Assembly: GCF_024166365.1 (NCBI RefSeq)
Contig: NC_064820.1
Location: 134,994,001-135,058,000, forward strand
DNA from: Elephas maximus indicus
Lineage: Eukaryota; Chordata; Mammalia; Proboscidea; Elephantidae
Direction: 5' to 3'
Length of the DNA: 64,000 bases
Part shown: in pieces, positions 1-11,762 of the stretch
Position numbering within the stretch: position 1 is the stretch's first letter
Layout: every line of letters starts with the position of its first letter
Notes under the pieces: generated by a model
Told to the model about the DNA's origin: nothing
The model's input: only the letters and a program-made list of their open reading frames with translations
Databases searched by the model: none
Made by a program: the position numbers and the translations under genes

Positions 1-780
1 TACCTGTCCTAGGGGAATAAAAAAATAAATCAATCAATAAAACAATCATGCCAGGGTAAGTACCAGGACAGAAATGAACAGGCTCTAAGATACAGACTAA
101 TGGGGTGGGAGGAGCTACCATCCTTGAGATGGCAATCAGGTAGGGCCTTTTGTTTGAGGTAACGCTTAAGCTGATTGTGGAAGTATGAGGAAGTGCCAGG
201 CACTCTGAGAGCAGAAGGAAGAGTGCTTTAGCACATGTAGTCTTCTTCTTTTTTTAAATTTATTTTGTTGTTGTTGTTGAGAATATACACAGCAAAACAC
301 ATACCAATTCAACCTTTTCTACAGGTAAAATTCAGTGACATCGATTACATTCTTCGAGTTGTGTGACCATTCTCCCTCTCCTTTTTGGAGTTGTTCCTCC
401 CCCATTTACATAAACTCACTGCCCCCTAAGGTTTCTATCTAATCTTTCAAGTTACTGTTGTCACTGTGATTCCATATAGATAGGTCTTAAAAAAGTACAA
501 TGCTCAAGGCAGACATTCTTTACTAGTTAAACTAAACTATTGTTTGGCTTTAAGATTTCAGGGGATTTTTTTTTGGTTTAAGGTTTAACCACATGACTTT
601 TTTTAGTCTTAAGGCTAAAATTAGTGACATAGTAGAGAAAGAGAAAGAAGGGGGGTATAGCTGGAGAAAAGTGAGCTGTGGGTGGAGTGGCTTGAGATTA
701 GGCTGGGGATTTAGGCAGGGCCTTGTAGCCACAGTTAGGGGAGGAGTTGGAGTTTTATTCCTAGGTTAATGGGAAACCAT
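1..780 (+). repeat. Ancient interspersed repeat, split by an L1 3' end
   Basis: Positions 60-244 and 601-780 resemble a diverged old mammalian repeat whose text (a 'gggccttgtag' block followed by 'gggaaaccat') recurs in weaker form near 47750-47820. An L1 3'UTR fragment at 245-600 separates the halves. I cannot assign a family. No coding signal is visible. Confidence 0.35.
245..600 (-). mobile_element. L1 3'UTR fragment (older Afrotherian subfamily)
   Basis: Read on the minus strand, this is the 3' end of an L1 of a type I associate with elephant: GTT/T-rich start at 262-282, then the 'attcagtgacatcgattacattcttcg' region and 'taaactcactgccccctaag'. It is 5' truncated, with no ORF2 left. A related older L1 tail lies at 18840-18900, which shares the 'attcagtgacatt' motif. 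Confidence 0.65.
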
Positions 781-869
781 ATTGAGGCTTTCCCATTTCC
801 TCGAATGGGTCAATATCCTTCCTGGCCTTGGGCTATACAAACATGCAGTTTTCCCTGCCTGGAAAGCTC

Positions 870-1105
870 AGTTTTTCTTTTGTCATTTGGTTGGTGTCAA
901 TACATCCTTCAGGTCTCAGCTGAAATGCCACTTCCTTGGAATGGCCATGACTCACGTACCTGCTTGTATTTTTCCTGTGTAGCATTTATCACAATAGAAA
1001 TGAGTTGATTACATGTTACTTTATTAACCACTCTATCCCCAGGACTGAACAGAAGTTAGGCACCCAAAAATATCATTGAATAAATGCATAAATCAATGAA
1101 TATTG
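870..1105 (+). repeat. L2 LINE 3' end
   Basis: This shows the typical L2 tail order: a 'ctcagctgaaatgccacttcctt' block, a 'tagcatttatcacaat' block, a 'tatccccagg' block, and a terminal 'gaataaatgcataaatcaatgaa'. The copy is strongly diverged. Confidence 0.7.
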
Positions 1106-1189
1106 AAGCAAGCTTAGAGTTTGTTTGAGCGAGGTTAACAATGACCACAGAAACTTTAAGTTTAGAAGAGATTTGGACTCCATATAAGC

Positions 1190-1290
1190 CAAGCTACTTG
1201 GCTTACTGATGAAGGTCCAGGGAGGAGAAGTGACTTGCCCAGAGTCACTGAACTACTACCAGCGGGACCCACTCCTGGACCTGAAGATAA
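1190..1290 (-). repeat. MIR fragment
   Basis: On the minus strand the 'gtgacttgcccagagtcac' text matches the MIR core. It is short and diverged. Confidence 0.45.
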
Positions 1291-1984
1291 GCCCTCACAT
1301 TCTTCCCACTCATGTCTGTGGTACTTGAATATGGTCCTGGAGAAAATGAATCCCTCAAGACGAACTTTTTTGGGCTTCTAATAACTGACTAGGAAAGGAA
1401 AATAATGCAGGCAGCATTAGTATTTAACTGATGGATTTAGTGTCAGCTTGGTAAGGTTCCAGCGTATCTCTGATTTGACACTAGTTTTCAGAGTGAAGGT
1501 AAAGACATCCAGAGCTAGATCCTTGACATATTGGGTAGCGGTGTCCCATGGGTCTTTCTCTCAAAATCTCGGTTCACTTCATCACAGCAGGTCTGGTTGG
1601 CTCCAGAGAGGCTCATAGCCAGAAAGAATAACAGGGGTGTGCAGTTCAGGCCCCAGACCTGTTGGCACCAAAGTGTGGGAAAAGCTCTCACAAAGCCTGC
1701 CCACAGTCAGCCTGGTCCAGACCAAGGTTATTAATCTTTCATGTCCCAAAACACTCAAGTCCCAGAGTTTTGAAAAGGAAAAATAAAGTGGGATGGCAGG
1801 AAGGCACTGTGGTAGAGTAGAGAGAACAACAGAAGGTGACTAGGGAGCCTGATCTCAAGTTCCTGAACTGAAATTCAGAGGGCTGGACTCAGTGATTTCC
1901 ACGCTGTCTCTAGCTTTATGATTGGGTTAGAGGATTCTGAATCCTGTTCTAATCTGGAGGATCTGATGACATTTTCAGACAACA

Positions 1985-2655
1985 GAGGTAGTGCTTGCAA
2001 TCATGGAGTCAGATTGCCTATGTTCCATTCTTGGCTTTACCATGTGTTAGCTAAATGCTCTTTTCCTCTTTGTGCCTCGACTTCTTCATCTGTAAAATGA
2101 GCCTCACAAGGCTAATTTGAAGATTAAAAGGGATAATCTATTAAGGTGACCATCACCTGTCTGTCAGTTTGTTGTACTGTGGTGACTTGTTGCTATGCCA
2201 CTGGAAGCTATGCCACTATTATTTAAATACCAATAGGGTCACCCATGGTAGACAAGGTTCAATGGAGCTTCCAGTCTTAGACTAGAAAGATCTGGCAATC
2301 TAATCCTGAAAATAAGCCAATGAAAACCTTATGGGTCACAACAAAACATTGCCTGATTCACTTGCTGTGGACATGCCATCAGGAGGGATCAATTGCTGAA
2401 AGACGATATGATGTTTGGGGAAGTGGCTGGCCGATGAGGGCTAGGGAGACCCTTGGTGAGATGGATTGGTGCAATAACTGCAACAATGATTCAAACATGC
2501 TGGAAATTGTGAGGATGATACAAAACCAGGCAATGTTTCATTCTGTTGTACGTAAGATTGCCATGAGTCAGAGTCGACTCGATGACAGCTACCAATCTAT
2601 TTAACAAGCTGCTAGTACATAATAAATGCTCAGTAAGTGTTAGCTATTACTATAT
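1985..2655 (+). repeat. MIR SINE interrupted by a deleted RTE
   Basis: The MIR head and core run over 1985-2144 (ending 'cttcatctgtaaaatgagcc') and the tail resumes at 2605-2655 ('gtacataataaatgctcagtaag'). The RTE-derived element at 2145-2593 lies between them. A short direct repeat (aatctattaa / aatctatttaa) flanks the insert at 2135-2144 and 2594-2604. Confidence 0.7.
2145..2593 (+). mobile_element. Non-autonomous RTE (BovB-like) derivative
   Basis: The left part (2150-2340) has the 5' body text also found in the tRNA-Gly SINEs at 34097 and 49095 (ctgtctgtcag, gcttccagactaag). The right part (2345-2590) is the C-terminal and 3' end of the RTE ORF, antisense copies of which lie at 21561-22398. 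The coding middle is missing, so this is an internally deleted passenger. Its end is close to the shared 3' motif 'atgagtcagagtcgactcga'. It sits inside a MIR. Confidence 0.65.
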
Positions 2656-2829
2656 TATCGTCTAACACAGGAAAAACTTACCCAGAAAAGAATGGTGATA
2701 GACCACAGATAATCAAAGGCTCTTGGTCACTTACATAGAGCAGAAAAAGGACAATGCCTCAACTGCCATCTGCATTCAAAAGGCATCAAAGGGGATGGTG
2801 CTCAGGACATAGTAAATACGTAAATAAGG

Positions 2830-3090
2830 AGGTTCCAAAATTGTGTATGCACTTTAATCTCAATTTGCAAAATCCAACACTTATATAGTAAGTGTGCAGG
2901 TAAGGGACAGGAAGGTGGCACCGTAAGGATGTTAGCAGCAGTTATCTCTAGGGGGAGGTGATGGGACTATGGGTGGTTTATATTCTGTCTTATTTCTCAT
3001 TTGCTATTTGTGTTTTCTAAATTTGTTCAGCAAATATGTATTACTCTGTGAAAGCAAAAGCTGTTTTTAACGTTAAGGTCACAGGAAAGG
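2830..3090 (+). repeat. Old L1 3' end
   Basis: The text 'gttatctctagggggaggtg', then 'ttctaaatttgttcagcaaa' and 'tattactctgtgaaagcaaaa', matches the conserved 3'UTR end of mammalian-wide L1M elements. Confidence 0.55.
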
Positions 3091-4989
3091 GAGAAAATAA
3101 ATCAAGTTTTGTCAATGGCTTTATGATATAGATTATTCATTATCTAGGGCCCTGAGTCATTCTCATTTTGTGCTTTTCCATTTGGAAGTTATTCTTACAA
3201 CTGTTTCTGGGCTTCTGGTTGCAACAACAACAGAAAGCTCAAATGAGGGATGTGTCAGTGGAAAATTGAAACAGGAGGAGGATGAGTATGCACTAATAAT
3301 AATTACTTGTTAAGTGGATGAGTGAATGAGATGATATCATAGGTAGGATCTCACGACATGCGGCTGATTATACATAGGATAAAATTCACACCCTTTAGTA
3401 TGACTTATAGTATGATCCCAATTTTGCAGGAAAGCACACACACGCACTCACACACACACACACTCACACACACACAGGCCTTAACAGCCTGTAGGTACAA
3501 ATGGAATTACATTAACAGTAATAACTCAAATTCCACTGGCACTTGTCCCTACCTGTTAAACACAGAATCCACTGCAAGTAATGAAGTCAAAGAACAATGA
3601 AAGAGTAGAGACAAATTATAAAAAGGAAATTATGTTCTGTTGTCTTTAAAGTAGTTTTTCTTCATTGATTTTTAACATATAAGACAGTAAAAATAACTTT
3701 CAAAACGGACTCTTTGGAAGGGCTATTAAATTCTTGCATCGTTTAATAGCTGAGTGTTGTGCAGTTGTGTGCGCTTTCGTCTCCTTCCTGAGGTAGTTTG
3801 TGTCCTTCAACCCATCTCTTCCTGGGTTGAATTGATGGGTTTAAATATTTTCTATTTCCTGTGGGCCTAGGAGAGTTACTGAGCACATGATATCACAGAA
3901 TAACCACGTTTTTAATCTGGGAACAACTTTATAATCTCTCCTGCCCTTTGGTCTAGCAGGGTTTCCTGGACTCTGCAAAGACAGTCATTTCATATTACAG
4001 CTCTTTGCACTAATACTGGGTTGATTTTCTTTGCTCTGCACCAAATACTTGTTAATGAAATGAAATACAAAAGCAACAGCTCGGAATGCCCCCAATCATT
4101 CCTCTCACAGAACCTCAGTCCTTCTTCCCCTCAGTAATCCAAGAAGTACAGAGAATCACATTGACTTTAAAGATTTAATGAATGAAAGAAATCCAAAAGC
4201 ACTCCTGGCTTTCAACGCCTCATCCCTCCTGAAATATTTTAAACAGTGTTTTGGAGAAAAGAATAGGTGAAGATGGGTAAATGAAGAGTTGAGTTAAGGG
4301 CCTCTTTTACAACTCAGCTGAAACATCTTATTAGATGGCTGCAGCATACCTAGATAAACCTAGAAACAGCTCTACAGGGCTTTCTTAGTTGTGCATTGGC
4401 TTCTCCTTTGCATTCCTTCTGACCCTCCAGTGTCCACTCACCACTTTACCCCTGGGGGAGGCCTGTCTTAGTGCATTAATGAAATCACTAATGTCTGCCT
4501 GTATACACCCTAACACCACTGTTTCTAGAATGGCACTTATATTATGCTCTGCCTCCTGTATCTTTCATGAGGGAGTTTTTATGTGTCACTAAAAAATACT
4601 GGATAACACTCTTTATTAGCCCCATGATACCCCAGCCCATCAATACTTGTCCAGGTCTGATGAGATCATGCTATGGTTCTTAATCAGAGTGAAAGAGAGC
4701 AAGAAATACCTTTATTAAAAAATCAATTAAAAATCAGTTGCCCCAGGTAAACAAAAAGCATCACCAGGGCATGAAAGAAGGACTAATAATGAAATGAAGC
4801 CGTGGGGGTCACTGTTGAGGTAAAGGCCTAGAAATTACTGGTCACTTCCGTGCATGTCAGTTTTCTTTTAGATAAAATCCTTTCCTTCAAACACAAAAAT
4901 GTTATCACTTACCTCTATCGTGTGCTCTGAATGATTTTTTTAGGAGCAAGGATGGATTTTTGCAGAACAGTCTACAGACACACCTGGTC
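3091..4989. other. Unassigned sequence with a (CA)n microsatellite
   Basis: No repeat family or gene is recognised here. A CA/CT microsatellite occupies about 3435-3476. Open frames are short and look random. Confidence 0.5.
3435..3476. repeat. (CA)n microsatellite, interrupted
   Basis: About 42 bp of acac repeats with a few g/t interruptions. It makes a His/Thr/Ser-rich open frame that should not be read as a gene. Confidence 0.9.
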
Positions 4990-5009
4990 CACATTGTAAC
5001 CAATGAAGG

Positions 5010-5235
5010 CAGAAAGCCTGACCAATTTAAACCAGGTTGTAGGGACCTTGAATTTCTGCTTCAGAAGCAGCTTGGGTGATGGCTTAAAGTTTAGATGTCA
5101 GCGCCCCATTTCCAGAGTCCTGTTTAGTCAGGCTAAGAAGAGACCAGAAATCTTAACTTTAAGCAAGCATTCCCAGGTGAGTCTCATGTAAAAAAAAAAA
5201 GGCGGGGGCGGGGGTGGAGTTGAGAACCACTCTTG
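5010..5235 (+). repeat. MER5-like hAT (Charlie) fragment
   Basis: This contains 'gcattcccaggtgagtctca' and closes with 'gttgagaaccactc', the typical MER5A terminal inverted repeat. The splice-donor-like cccag/gtgagt inside it belongs to the transposon. Confidence 0.6.
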
Positions 5236-5289
5236 TAAGAGGCATGGTCCACGGCTTTGATCTCTTTAGGGCAGAAAATTCACTGATAC

Positions 5290-5530
5290 CAAAGATACTT
5301 AGGTCTTCCAATGTATACTCCATGTAACCACTCACCCCAACCAAGATATGGAACATTTTCCTCCCCTCAGAAAGTCCCTTAAGGCCCAATGCAGTTCTGC
5401 CTCACCCCTTCTCCCAGCAACCGCCAATTTGATTTTCATCGCCATAGATTAGTTTTGCCTGTTCTAGAACTTTTTGTAAGCGGAGTCATACCGTATGTAC
5501 TCTTTTGTGTCTTACTTCTTTTGCAGGATG
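5290..5530 (-). repeat. Old L1 3'UTR fragment
   Basis: The 'agatatggaacattttcctc' block, then 'gattagttttgcctgttctagaa' and 'catactgtatgtactcttttgtgtc'-like text, matches antisense L1M 3' ends. Confidence 0.6.
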
Positions 5531-5544
5531 TCAGGTCTGTGAGA

Positions 5545-5625
5545 TTTCATGATATAATGTATTTAAAGCTCTTAGCACAGTGCCAGGCCATAGTCATCAT
5601 CATCAGTATTATTACTATCATTTCA
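5545..5625 (+). repeat. MIR 3' end
   Basis: 'aaagctcttagcacagtgcc' followed by an ATC/ATT-rich tail matches the MIR 3' portion. Confidence 0.5.
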
Positions 5626-5749
5626 TCCTCTGAAGATTTTGTGTTATGATTTTGGTTTTCTTTGGTATTAAAAAAATAATGGGAATAAATATAATGGCCA
5701 CACAGCCTGTGGGAACACTATTTCCCCCAGACTGTTAGACTTCTGTAAG

Positions 5750-5910
5750 GAGCCCTAGTGGTGCAAACTATTAAGCATTCGGTTGCTAACCGAAATGTTG
5801 GCAGTTTGAATCCACCCAGTGGTTCTGCGGGAGAAAGACCTGGCGATCTGCTTTTGTTCTGTCCCATGGGATTGCTATGAGTCAGAATCGACTTGACAGC
5901 ACCTAACAAA
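5750..5910 (+). mobile_element. AfroSINE, long subtype with internal deletion
   Basis: This entry describes the family for the window. The head is tRNA-derived with an A-box-like 'gtggtgcaaactatt' and a B-box-like 'agtttgaatcc'. A middle 'gagaaagacctggcgatctg' block marks the long subtype. The 3' part ends 'ctatgagtcagaatcgactt'. That 3' end is shared with the RTE LINE copies here, which suggests RTE machinery mobilises the SINE. This copy has lost about 25 bp before the 'tctgtccc' block. Confidence 0.9.
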
Positions 5911-6619
5911 TGTTCCTGTTGGGAGGTCCAATTGCTTCTGGGCAACCCTGAACCATCAGATATAAGATGGCTGATTGGTCTTATGGCAATATGGCTACCA
6001 CGTAGACACTGATCACCTGTCTTCCATGACTCTGACCATAATAATTTTATCATGATTTCCCAAGAGCTCAGACACGATTATTATATGAATATTCCTGCTT
6101 ATGAAGCTCATGAGTAATGGAGACCGATTCCCTCAAACATGAAAAGAGGCCTTTAATGAGAGAACAGATCTCTATCTACATTTCAGCTTCTAGAAAGCTG
6201 GCCATGGCGTCTCTTGTATTCCCTTTAATTGCTTTCCACCTATAACTATGACATTTAGAATACAGTTATTTTAAAAAATACGGAGAATAATACAGGGCAC
6301 AGATATTATTCTTGTGCTCATTTCTGGTTCAAATGGGTTTCTTCAAATGAGAATGTAGATAGCAGAGAAACTAGCATTAGATTTATTTGTTTTATTATTT
6401 ACGTATTTATTTTTGTCATGAAGGCTTTTCAAACTGAAGTCCTTCCAGAGCAGATTAGAAACTTTTTCCAGGAAAACTAAATCTAGGCCTAAAAATATAT
6501 GGCACTAACTCTATTTAGTAAGGTAAATTCCCCTGGTAGAAAGCCCAGTATTAGACATCATTCCCTATGTGGAAAGAATAACAGTTATATTAAATAGTTA
6601 GCATTCGCAAGAAAATGGA

Positions 6620-6705
6620 ATAGCCAAAAAAATTTAAAAAAGGAGGAGAAGAAGGAAGAAGAGAGAAGAGGAGGAAGGAGAAGAAAAAGAAAGAAGTTGT
6701 TTGAG
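6620..6705. repeat. Purine-rich (GGA/GAA) low-complexity tract
   Basis: Mixed gga/gaa/aag repeats with almost no pyrimidines. The antisense frame reads as Phe/Ser/Leu-rich and is not a gene. Confidence 0.85.
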
Positions 6706-6932
6706 TAAGGACAACTTCTTTTTGCCGTGCTGATGGTAACAGAACAAAGAGGCTCATGGGAATAATATAATGCCTCATTCCATGGCAACCAAGGTCTCAG
6801 ATAGTAGTGGAACATAGGGAAAGAGATTGAAATTTCAGAACACTCTCATATGACTTCCTGGATCAAGGTTCTGAGGCTCTGCCAGTCCAATTCGCTTATG
6901 GCTAGATTAAAGGAATTCCTCTGGTCTGCTTT

Positions 6933-7005
6933 TTTTTTTTTCCCCCAGATTTTTTTTTTTTTTTAAATTGAACTTTAGTTGAAGGTTTATAGAACAAACT
7001 AGCTT
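6933..7005 (-). mobile_element. Very short L1 3' end insertion
   Basis: About 73 bp: poly(T) interrupted by 'cccccaga', then the antisense L1 3' terminus 'aattgaactttagttgaagg'. A 14-bp target duplication (ctctggtctgcttt) lies at 6919-6932 and 7006-7019, so both ends are exact. Extreme 5' truncation. Confidence 0.8.
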
Positions 7006-7344
7006 CTCTGGTCTGCTTTCATTACATAATTTCGGAGGCATTCTTATTCATTAATTTATTCAATACATTGTATTCAATGCCAGTTTTGTGCCAGGTGCTG
7101 TGCCGAGTTTCAAATGCATGAACTCCTCTTTTCGTTTCACCATAAAAAACAGAATCCCATTTTAATGTGGCATGGTAGGTATGCTTATGCCACGAGAATT
7201 TTACTTGGGCTATATTTTTTAATTCACAGGATTATTACTTCTTTCAAACAGAGAAGTAAAACTGTAGGGTTTGATTTGTGCCATTTCAACATGGCCCTCA
7301 CCACTTTCTGCTGTGTGTATTTTATTAGGTTTCTGCCCTCCTTG

Positions 7345-7450
7345 TGATTTGATCTCCTTGTGGGTAGGCATGGGTCTTATTCATCTTTGTCTTTCCAGGG
7401 CTTAGCCCAGGCCTGGAACACAAATTACTCAAAAAATTCTTGAATAGATG
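7345..7450 (+). repeat. L2 LINE 3' end
   Basis: 'gatctccttgtgggtaggca', then 'tttccagggcttagcccagg' and 'ttcttgaatagatgaatgag' is the usual L2 terminal order. Confidence 0.6.
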
Positions 7451-7537
7451 AATGAGTAAGAACTGAGGAGCTTTTCAAATTTGCCTCATTAAAAAAGTGC
7501 TTCTAGAAATAAACGCTTACTAGACGGTGATTTTATT

Positions 7538-7690
7538 CAGAATCACCTGTAGACTTGATTTTAAATGCTCGTTCCCAGGTCGTCCTAGGAAATCCTGATT
7601 AGGCCTGGGGTGAGTCTCAGGAATGTAAGTGCTTAACAAGACCCCCAGGTGATTCTTATCATTAGGCACACTTGGAAAACTCTGCCCTAA
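7538..7690 (+). repeat. MER5-like hAT fragment
   Basis: It opens 'ttcagaatcacctgtagac' and contains 'cccccaggtgattcttatca', closing near 'cttggaaaactctg'. This is the MER5 family layout in diverged form. Confidence 0.5.
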
Positions 7691-8574
7691 AGTAAAATAT
7701 AAGCAATGCGCATGCAAGATAAATTGGAAAATAGGGAATGATGTTTCACCTGGAGCCTTATTTGTATGGGCAATAAGCAGTGGCACCTAAAATACACTTA
7801 AAAAAAAAAAAGCTGAGCTAGTATTCATTTCAATATAAGTTCCATTTCAGAGCCAGCTTTCCTCTTCACAGTAGCGCCTCACTACGTGATTTTGACTCAA
7901 AGTTCTCCACCTTCTGCGTTTGCCAGACTCTAGCAGCCCCATTGCTACTGTTTCCATTTCCCTGTTTCAATTCCTGATGTAAATGAAGGCCATTCTGAGG
8001 TTGTCTGAGAAGCAAATTTACTGCCCATTGATTTTCACAAATCCTGTGAGTCTTGTGAAATCCTCTTAAATGAGTATCAGATACAGGAACAAAACTGGGA
8101 GATTGAATAGAAAACGCAATAGCTCAGAGTGAAATGCGAATGAATGTTCGTCTGTTCTGCTGAAAAACACAGGCCCAGTGTGATCCACTGATGACCAGGC
8201 CGACTCTTGGTAAACACATATTTTAACGAAAAGCCTTAGATATGCCCCAATTATTGTATAGATGTCCAGGTTAGAGCAGGACAAATGGCCCAGAGACTCT
8301 AATTGGCTCCTTGGATAAATTCAGATTTTGAATAAGCCAGAGAAAGGGTGAGATTGTTGTAGCATCATTAAGTGGTAACTTATTGCAAAAGCATTACTGA
8401 ACTCCATCCTAAAACAAAAGAACTCCTCCTAGAAGCAGTCACGAAGTGCCACTTGGAAGCTCCTGAAGCCACAGTGATAGGTAATGAGGCCTTTGTCCGT
8501 GAACATCTAGCAACATGAGTCAGTCACATTTCCTCCATCCCAGGCTCAAATGCAATAGGCTTTTATGCAAAATT

Positions 8575-8710
8575 GGCCATTTGCACTTTAGTGTAATTGA
8601 ACACATCGTGTATCTAATATGTTTAGTGTCTCCTCTGCTAGGTGTTGGAAGTATAGAGAAAAATAAGTCATGGTCTCTGACCACACAGGGTTGATAATCG
8701 TAGAAGAGCT
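8575..8710 (+). repeat. Possible L2 fragment
   Basis: 'gctaggtgttggaagtatag' followed by 'aagtcatggtctctgacc' resembles an internal L2 3' region. Assignment is weak. Confidence 0.35.
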
Positions 8711-8767
8711 GCCTGAAATAAACAACATCATAAGGGAAGAATGTGCTAAATCCCCAGTCGTGTCAAA

Positions 8768-8945
8768 GACCAGTGCTTCTCAAACTTTAATGTGCATATG
8801 AATCTGGGGATCTCGTTATAATGCAGATTCTGATCCAGTCATTCTGAGATGGGGCCCGAGATTCTGCATTTCTAACAAGCTCCCAGGTGAAGCAGTGGTG
8901 TGGATTTGAAGTTCACACTTCAAGTAACGAGGCACTGGACATCCA
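8768..8945 (+). repeat. MER5A-like hAT element, near full length
   Basis: It starts 'cagtgcttctcaaacttta' and holds 'gcatttctaacaagctccca'. It closes around 'cacacttcaagtaacgag', a decayed copy of the terminal repeat. Confidence 0.8.
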
Positions 8946-10060
8946 CATGCAGATGTCAGTTAGGCAGCTGGGTATATATGTTTGGAGTTGCAGGAGAAAG
9001 GTATAGGCCAGAGCTATAATTTGGGCAGTTACAGACATATGGATGGCACTTAAAGCCATGAGGCTGCCTGCAGTCACCAAGAGAATCGGTGTGGAGAGAG
9101 AAGACCAAGGAAGGGAGCACTGGTGACGCACTTCATGCAGGGAAATTCAGCTGGACAAAAGGCTCCTTTTCAACGTTGTGAAAAATAGTTAGGAGACTCA
9201 AGTTTAGTCAAGTTGTAAAGGGATTCAAATGCCACTGTAAAGAATTCCGTCTTGAAGAAACAATTCTTGTTATTAATGGTCCAGGGGGAATCTTGTTGTT
9301 CATAGAGCTGATGGCAAGATGACTTCAGTCTCATGTAGTCACATCACCCAGGGCTTATACAAATAGAGTCATGTAAAACAAGTTAGTATGCTATTCTGGG
9401 ACTCTGATAATTCCACAGAACATTCAAGAAAGCAATTTTGAGTGACTTTCTCAATGCTTCAAGCAAGTTATTCCTGTAACTGAGGGCAGACCATAAATAT
9501 GACACATCTCTGTTTGGTAATTGCTTTATTTCAGATTAAGACTAGCAATTTTCTTGTCAGAGACAGGCATGCAGTAGAAGGGGAGTGGGGAAATTTGGAC
9601 AGCTCAGGCAGTTTTTGCAATTTGAAAAGCCATCTACTGTTATTTTTTTTAAAATTAACACGGCAGATTCGGCATTTGCTCTTGTGGTCTTTTCAGTTTG
9701 ATAGTCTTTAGAGCTCAAAACTTCATTAACCCTGTTAAATACAGACCTGTTGTGTCTTGTTATTCACTTCTAGACTGGATTGACTCTGTTGTGAAAGTTG
9801 TTGTGGAAGTGGATGAGAAAGCTGGAAAAACTGGACGTTGGTAACTGCTGCCCGGGTTTTACTAACTCCATCCACTCGAGTCATTCAAACTAAATGTGCA
9901 AATCCCCAGAATTGCATTTAACGCTACATAGCCAACTAGTCACCATCTATTTATGTGTCTGCTATACGTACGTTAACGTATGTGTTAAGCCTGCCTTCCC
10001 AAAGGCACCCATTGTAAAGATCCATACCCAGTGATTATGTGATAAACGTGACTGGTTCCA
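8946..10060. other. Unassigned sequence
   Basis: No repeat family, RNA or coding exon is recognised over this 1.1 kb. Confidence 0.5.
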
Positions 10061-10072
10061 TTACTGAAGAAA

Positions 10073-10240
10073 AAAACCAAAAAACCCAAACCCATTGTTA
10101 TCGAGCCAATTCTGACTCATAGCAACCCTGTAGAACAGAGTAGAAGTGCCCCATAGGGTTGCCAAGGAGAGCCTGGTGGATTCAAACTGGCGACCTTTTT
10201 GTTAGCAGCTGAACTCTGAACCACTTGCCACCAGGGCTCC
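10073..10240 (-). mobile_element. AfroSINE, short subtype
   Basis: Full-length antisense copy, from the A-rich 3' tail to the 'ccaccagggctcc' head. Imperfect 12-bp target duplication: ttactgaagaaa at 10061-10072 and ttaccaaagaaa at 10241-10252. Confidence 0.9.
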
Positions 10241-10684
10241 TTACCAAAGAAAGCGTTCATTTCCTCCCCATCTTTTTGCCTATACTATTGTTTTTCAAAA
10301 TCATTTTTGGAGGCAGTAGAATGAGCTAGGAGAGGAGAATACAGGAGACTTCACCTTTATCTACAAAGTTCTCTTTTATTACACATAAAAATCTGATGCA
10401 ACGAACGATAAAATGCTAACATTTGTTAATTCTGGTGGTGACAATATTAGTGTTTGTTATATTCTTTTCCCTACATTTTTATATTTTAAAATATTTTAAC
10501 TTTTTTGAAAATTAAAAATAAATTCTGCTGAGAACTCAGAACAAACAAACTTTGAGGCATAGTTTCCTCTAACTTGTTTCTCTTGCCTCGAGTCAGTAAG
10601 CGCATCAAAAGATTAAAAAAAAGTAGTGATGAACACTTACCCCTTAAGTTTAACCTAAAATTACTTTTGGTTATAGTGATTTTT

Positions 10685-11690
10685 TTAATTAATTTTTTTT
10701 AGTTTGTATGCAGTGAAATTTACTCTTTTTGTGTATTTTAACAAATGCAGAGCCCATAACCACCACCATAATCAAGAAAAAAATGGTCCCATTGACATCT
10801 AAGTCAATTGGCAAAATAAATTCTATTAAGAAAACATTCTGCATCCCACTTTGAAGTGTGGCATCTGGGGTCTTAAATGCTAACAAGCTGCCATCTAAGA
10901 TGCATCAATTGGTCTCAACCCACCTGGATCAAAGGAGAATGAAGAACACCAAGGTCACACGATAACTATGAGCCCAAGAGACAGAAAGGGCCATATGAAC
11001 TAGAGACTTACATCATCCTGAGACCAGAAGAACTAGATGGTGCCCGGCCACAACCGATGACTGCCCTGACAGGGAGCACAACAGAGAACCCCTGAGGGAG
11101 CAGGAGATCAGTGGGTTGCAGACCCCAAATTCTCATAAAAAGACCAGACTTAATGGTCTGACTGAGACTAGAAGAATCCTGGTGGTCATGGTCCCCAAAC
11201 CTTCTGTTGGCCCAGGACAGGAACCATTCCCGAAGACTACTCATCAGACATGGACTGGACTAGACAATGGGTTGGAGAGAGATGCTGATGAAGAGTGAGC
11301 TAATTATATCAGGTGGACACTTGAGACTGTGTTGGCATCTCCTGTCTGGAGGGGAGATAGGAGGGTAGAGAGGGTTAGAAACTGGCAAAACGGTCATGAA
11401 AGGAGAGACTGGAAGGAGGGAGCGGGCTGACTCATTAGGGGGAGAGTAAATAGGAGTATGTAGTAAGGTGTGTATAAGCTTATATGTGAAAGACTGACTT
11501 GATTTGTAAACTTTTACTTTAAGCACAATAAAAATTATTAAAAAAAAAAAATGGTCCCTTTATCCTTTGTAGTCTACCCCTCCCTCATCCCAATTTTTGG
11601 TAAACACTCATCTGTGTCTGTCCTTATAATTTTGCCTTTCCCAACATATTATTATATTTGATATATCACTTTTTTAGACATATTTTTTAT
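10685..11690 (-). repeat. Old L1 3'UTR, split by a younger L1 fragment
   Basis: The antisense old L1 text 'tatgcagtgaaatttactc' and 'aaccaccaccataatcaag' stops at 10790 and resumes at 11559 ('tatcctttgtagtctacccc', 'ttggtaaacactcatctgtg'). The younger insertion lies between. Confidence 0.6.
10791..11548 (+). mobile_element. L1 3'UTR insertion (elephant-lineage), 5' truncated
   Basis: About 0.75 kb of L1 3'UTR ending 'cacaataaaaattatt' plus poly(A). It is the sense counterpart of 42640-43400 and parallels 29860-30590. The target duplication aaatggtccc (extended by A's) lies at 10781-10790 and 11549-11558. The 78-residue open frames on both strands are UTR by-products that recur in every copy. 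Confidence 0.9.
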
Positions 11691-11762
11691 ATTCAGATGA
11701 TTTCTATTTCCTGGGTTCCAATCGTGAGAGGATTTGATGAGCACAGTTATTTTTCCCCCAAG

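Noticed and set aside
5003..5191. Open frame ending in a strong cccag/gtgagt donor
   Set aside because: Lies in a MER5-like transposon, where that motif is part of the element.
9969..9980. Perfect 12-bp palindrome tacgttaacgta with local CpGs
   Set aside because: Too short to be meaningful alone; no flanking structure.
11008..11298. Matching open frames of 60-78 codons repeated at 11 kb, 30 kb and 43 kb
   Set aside because: They lie in the L1 3'UTR and recur only because the UTR recurs.
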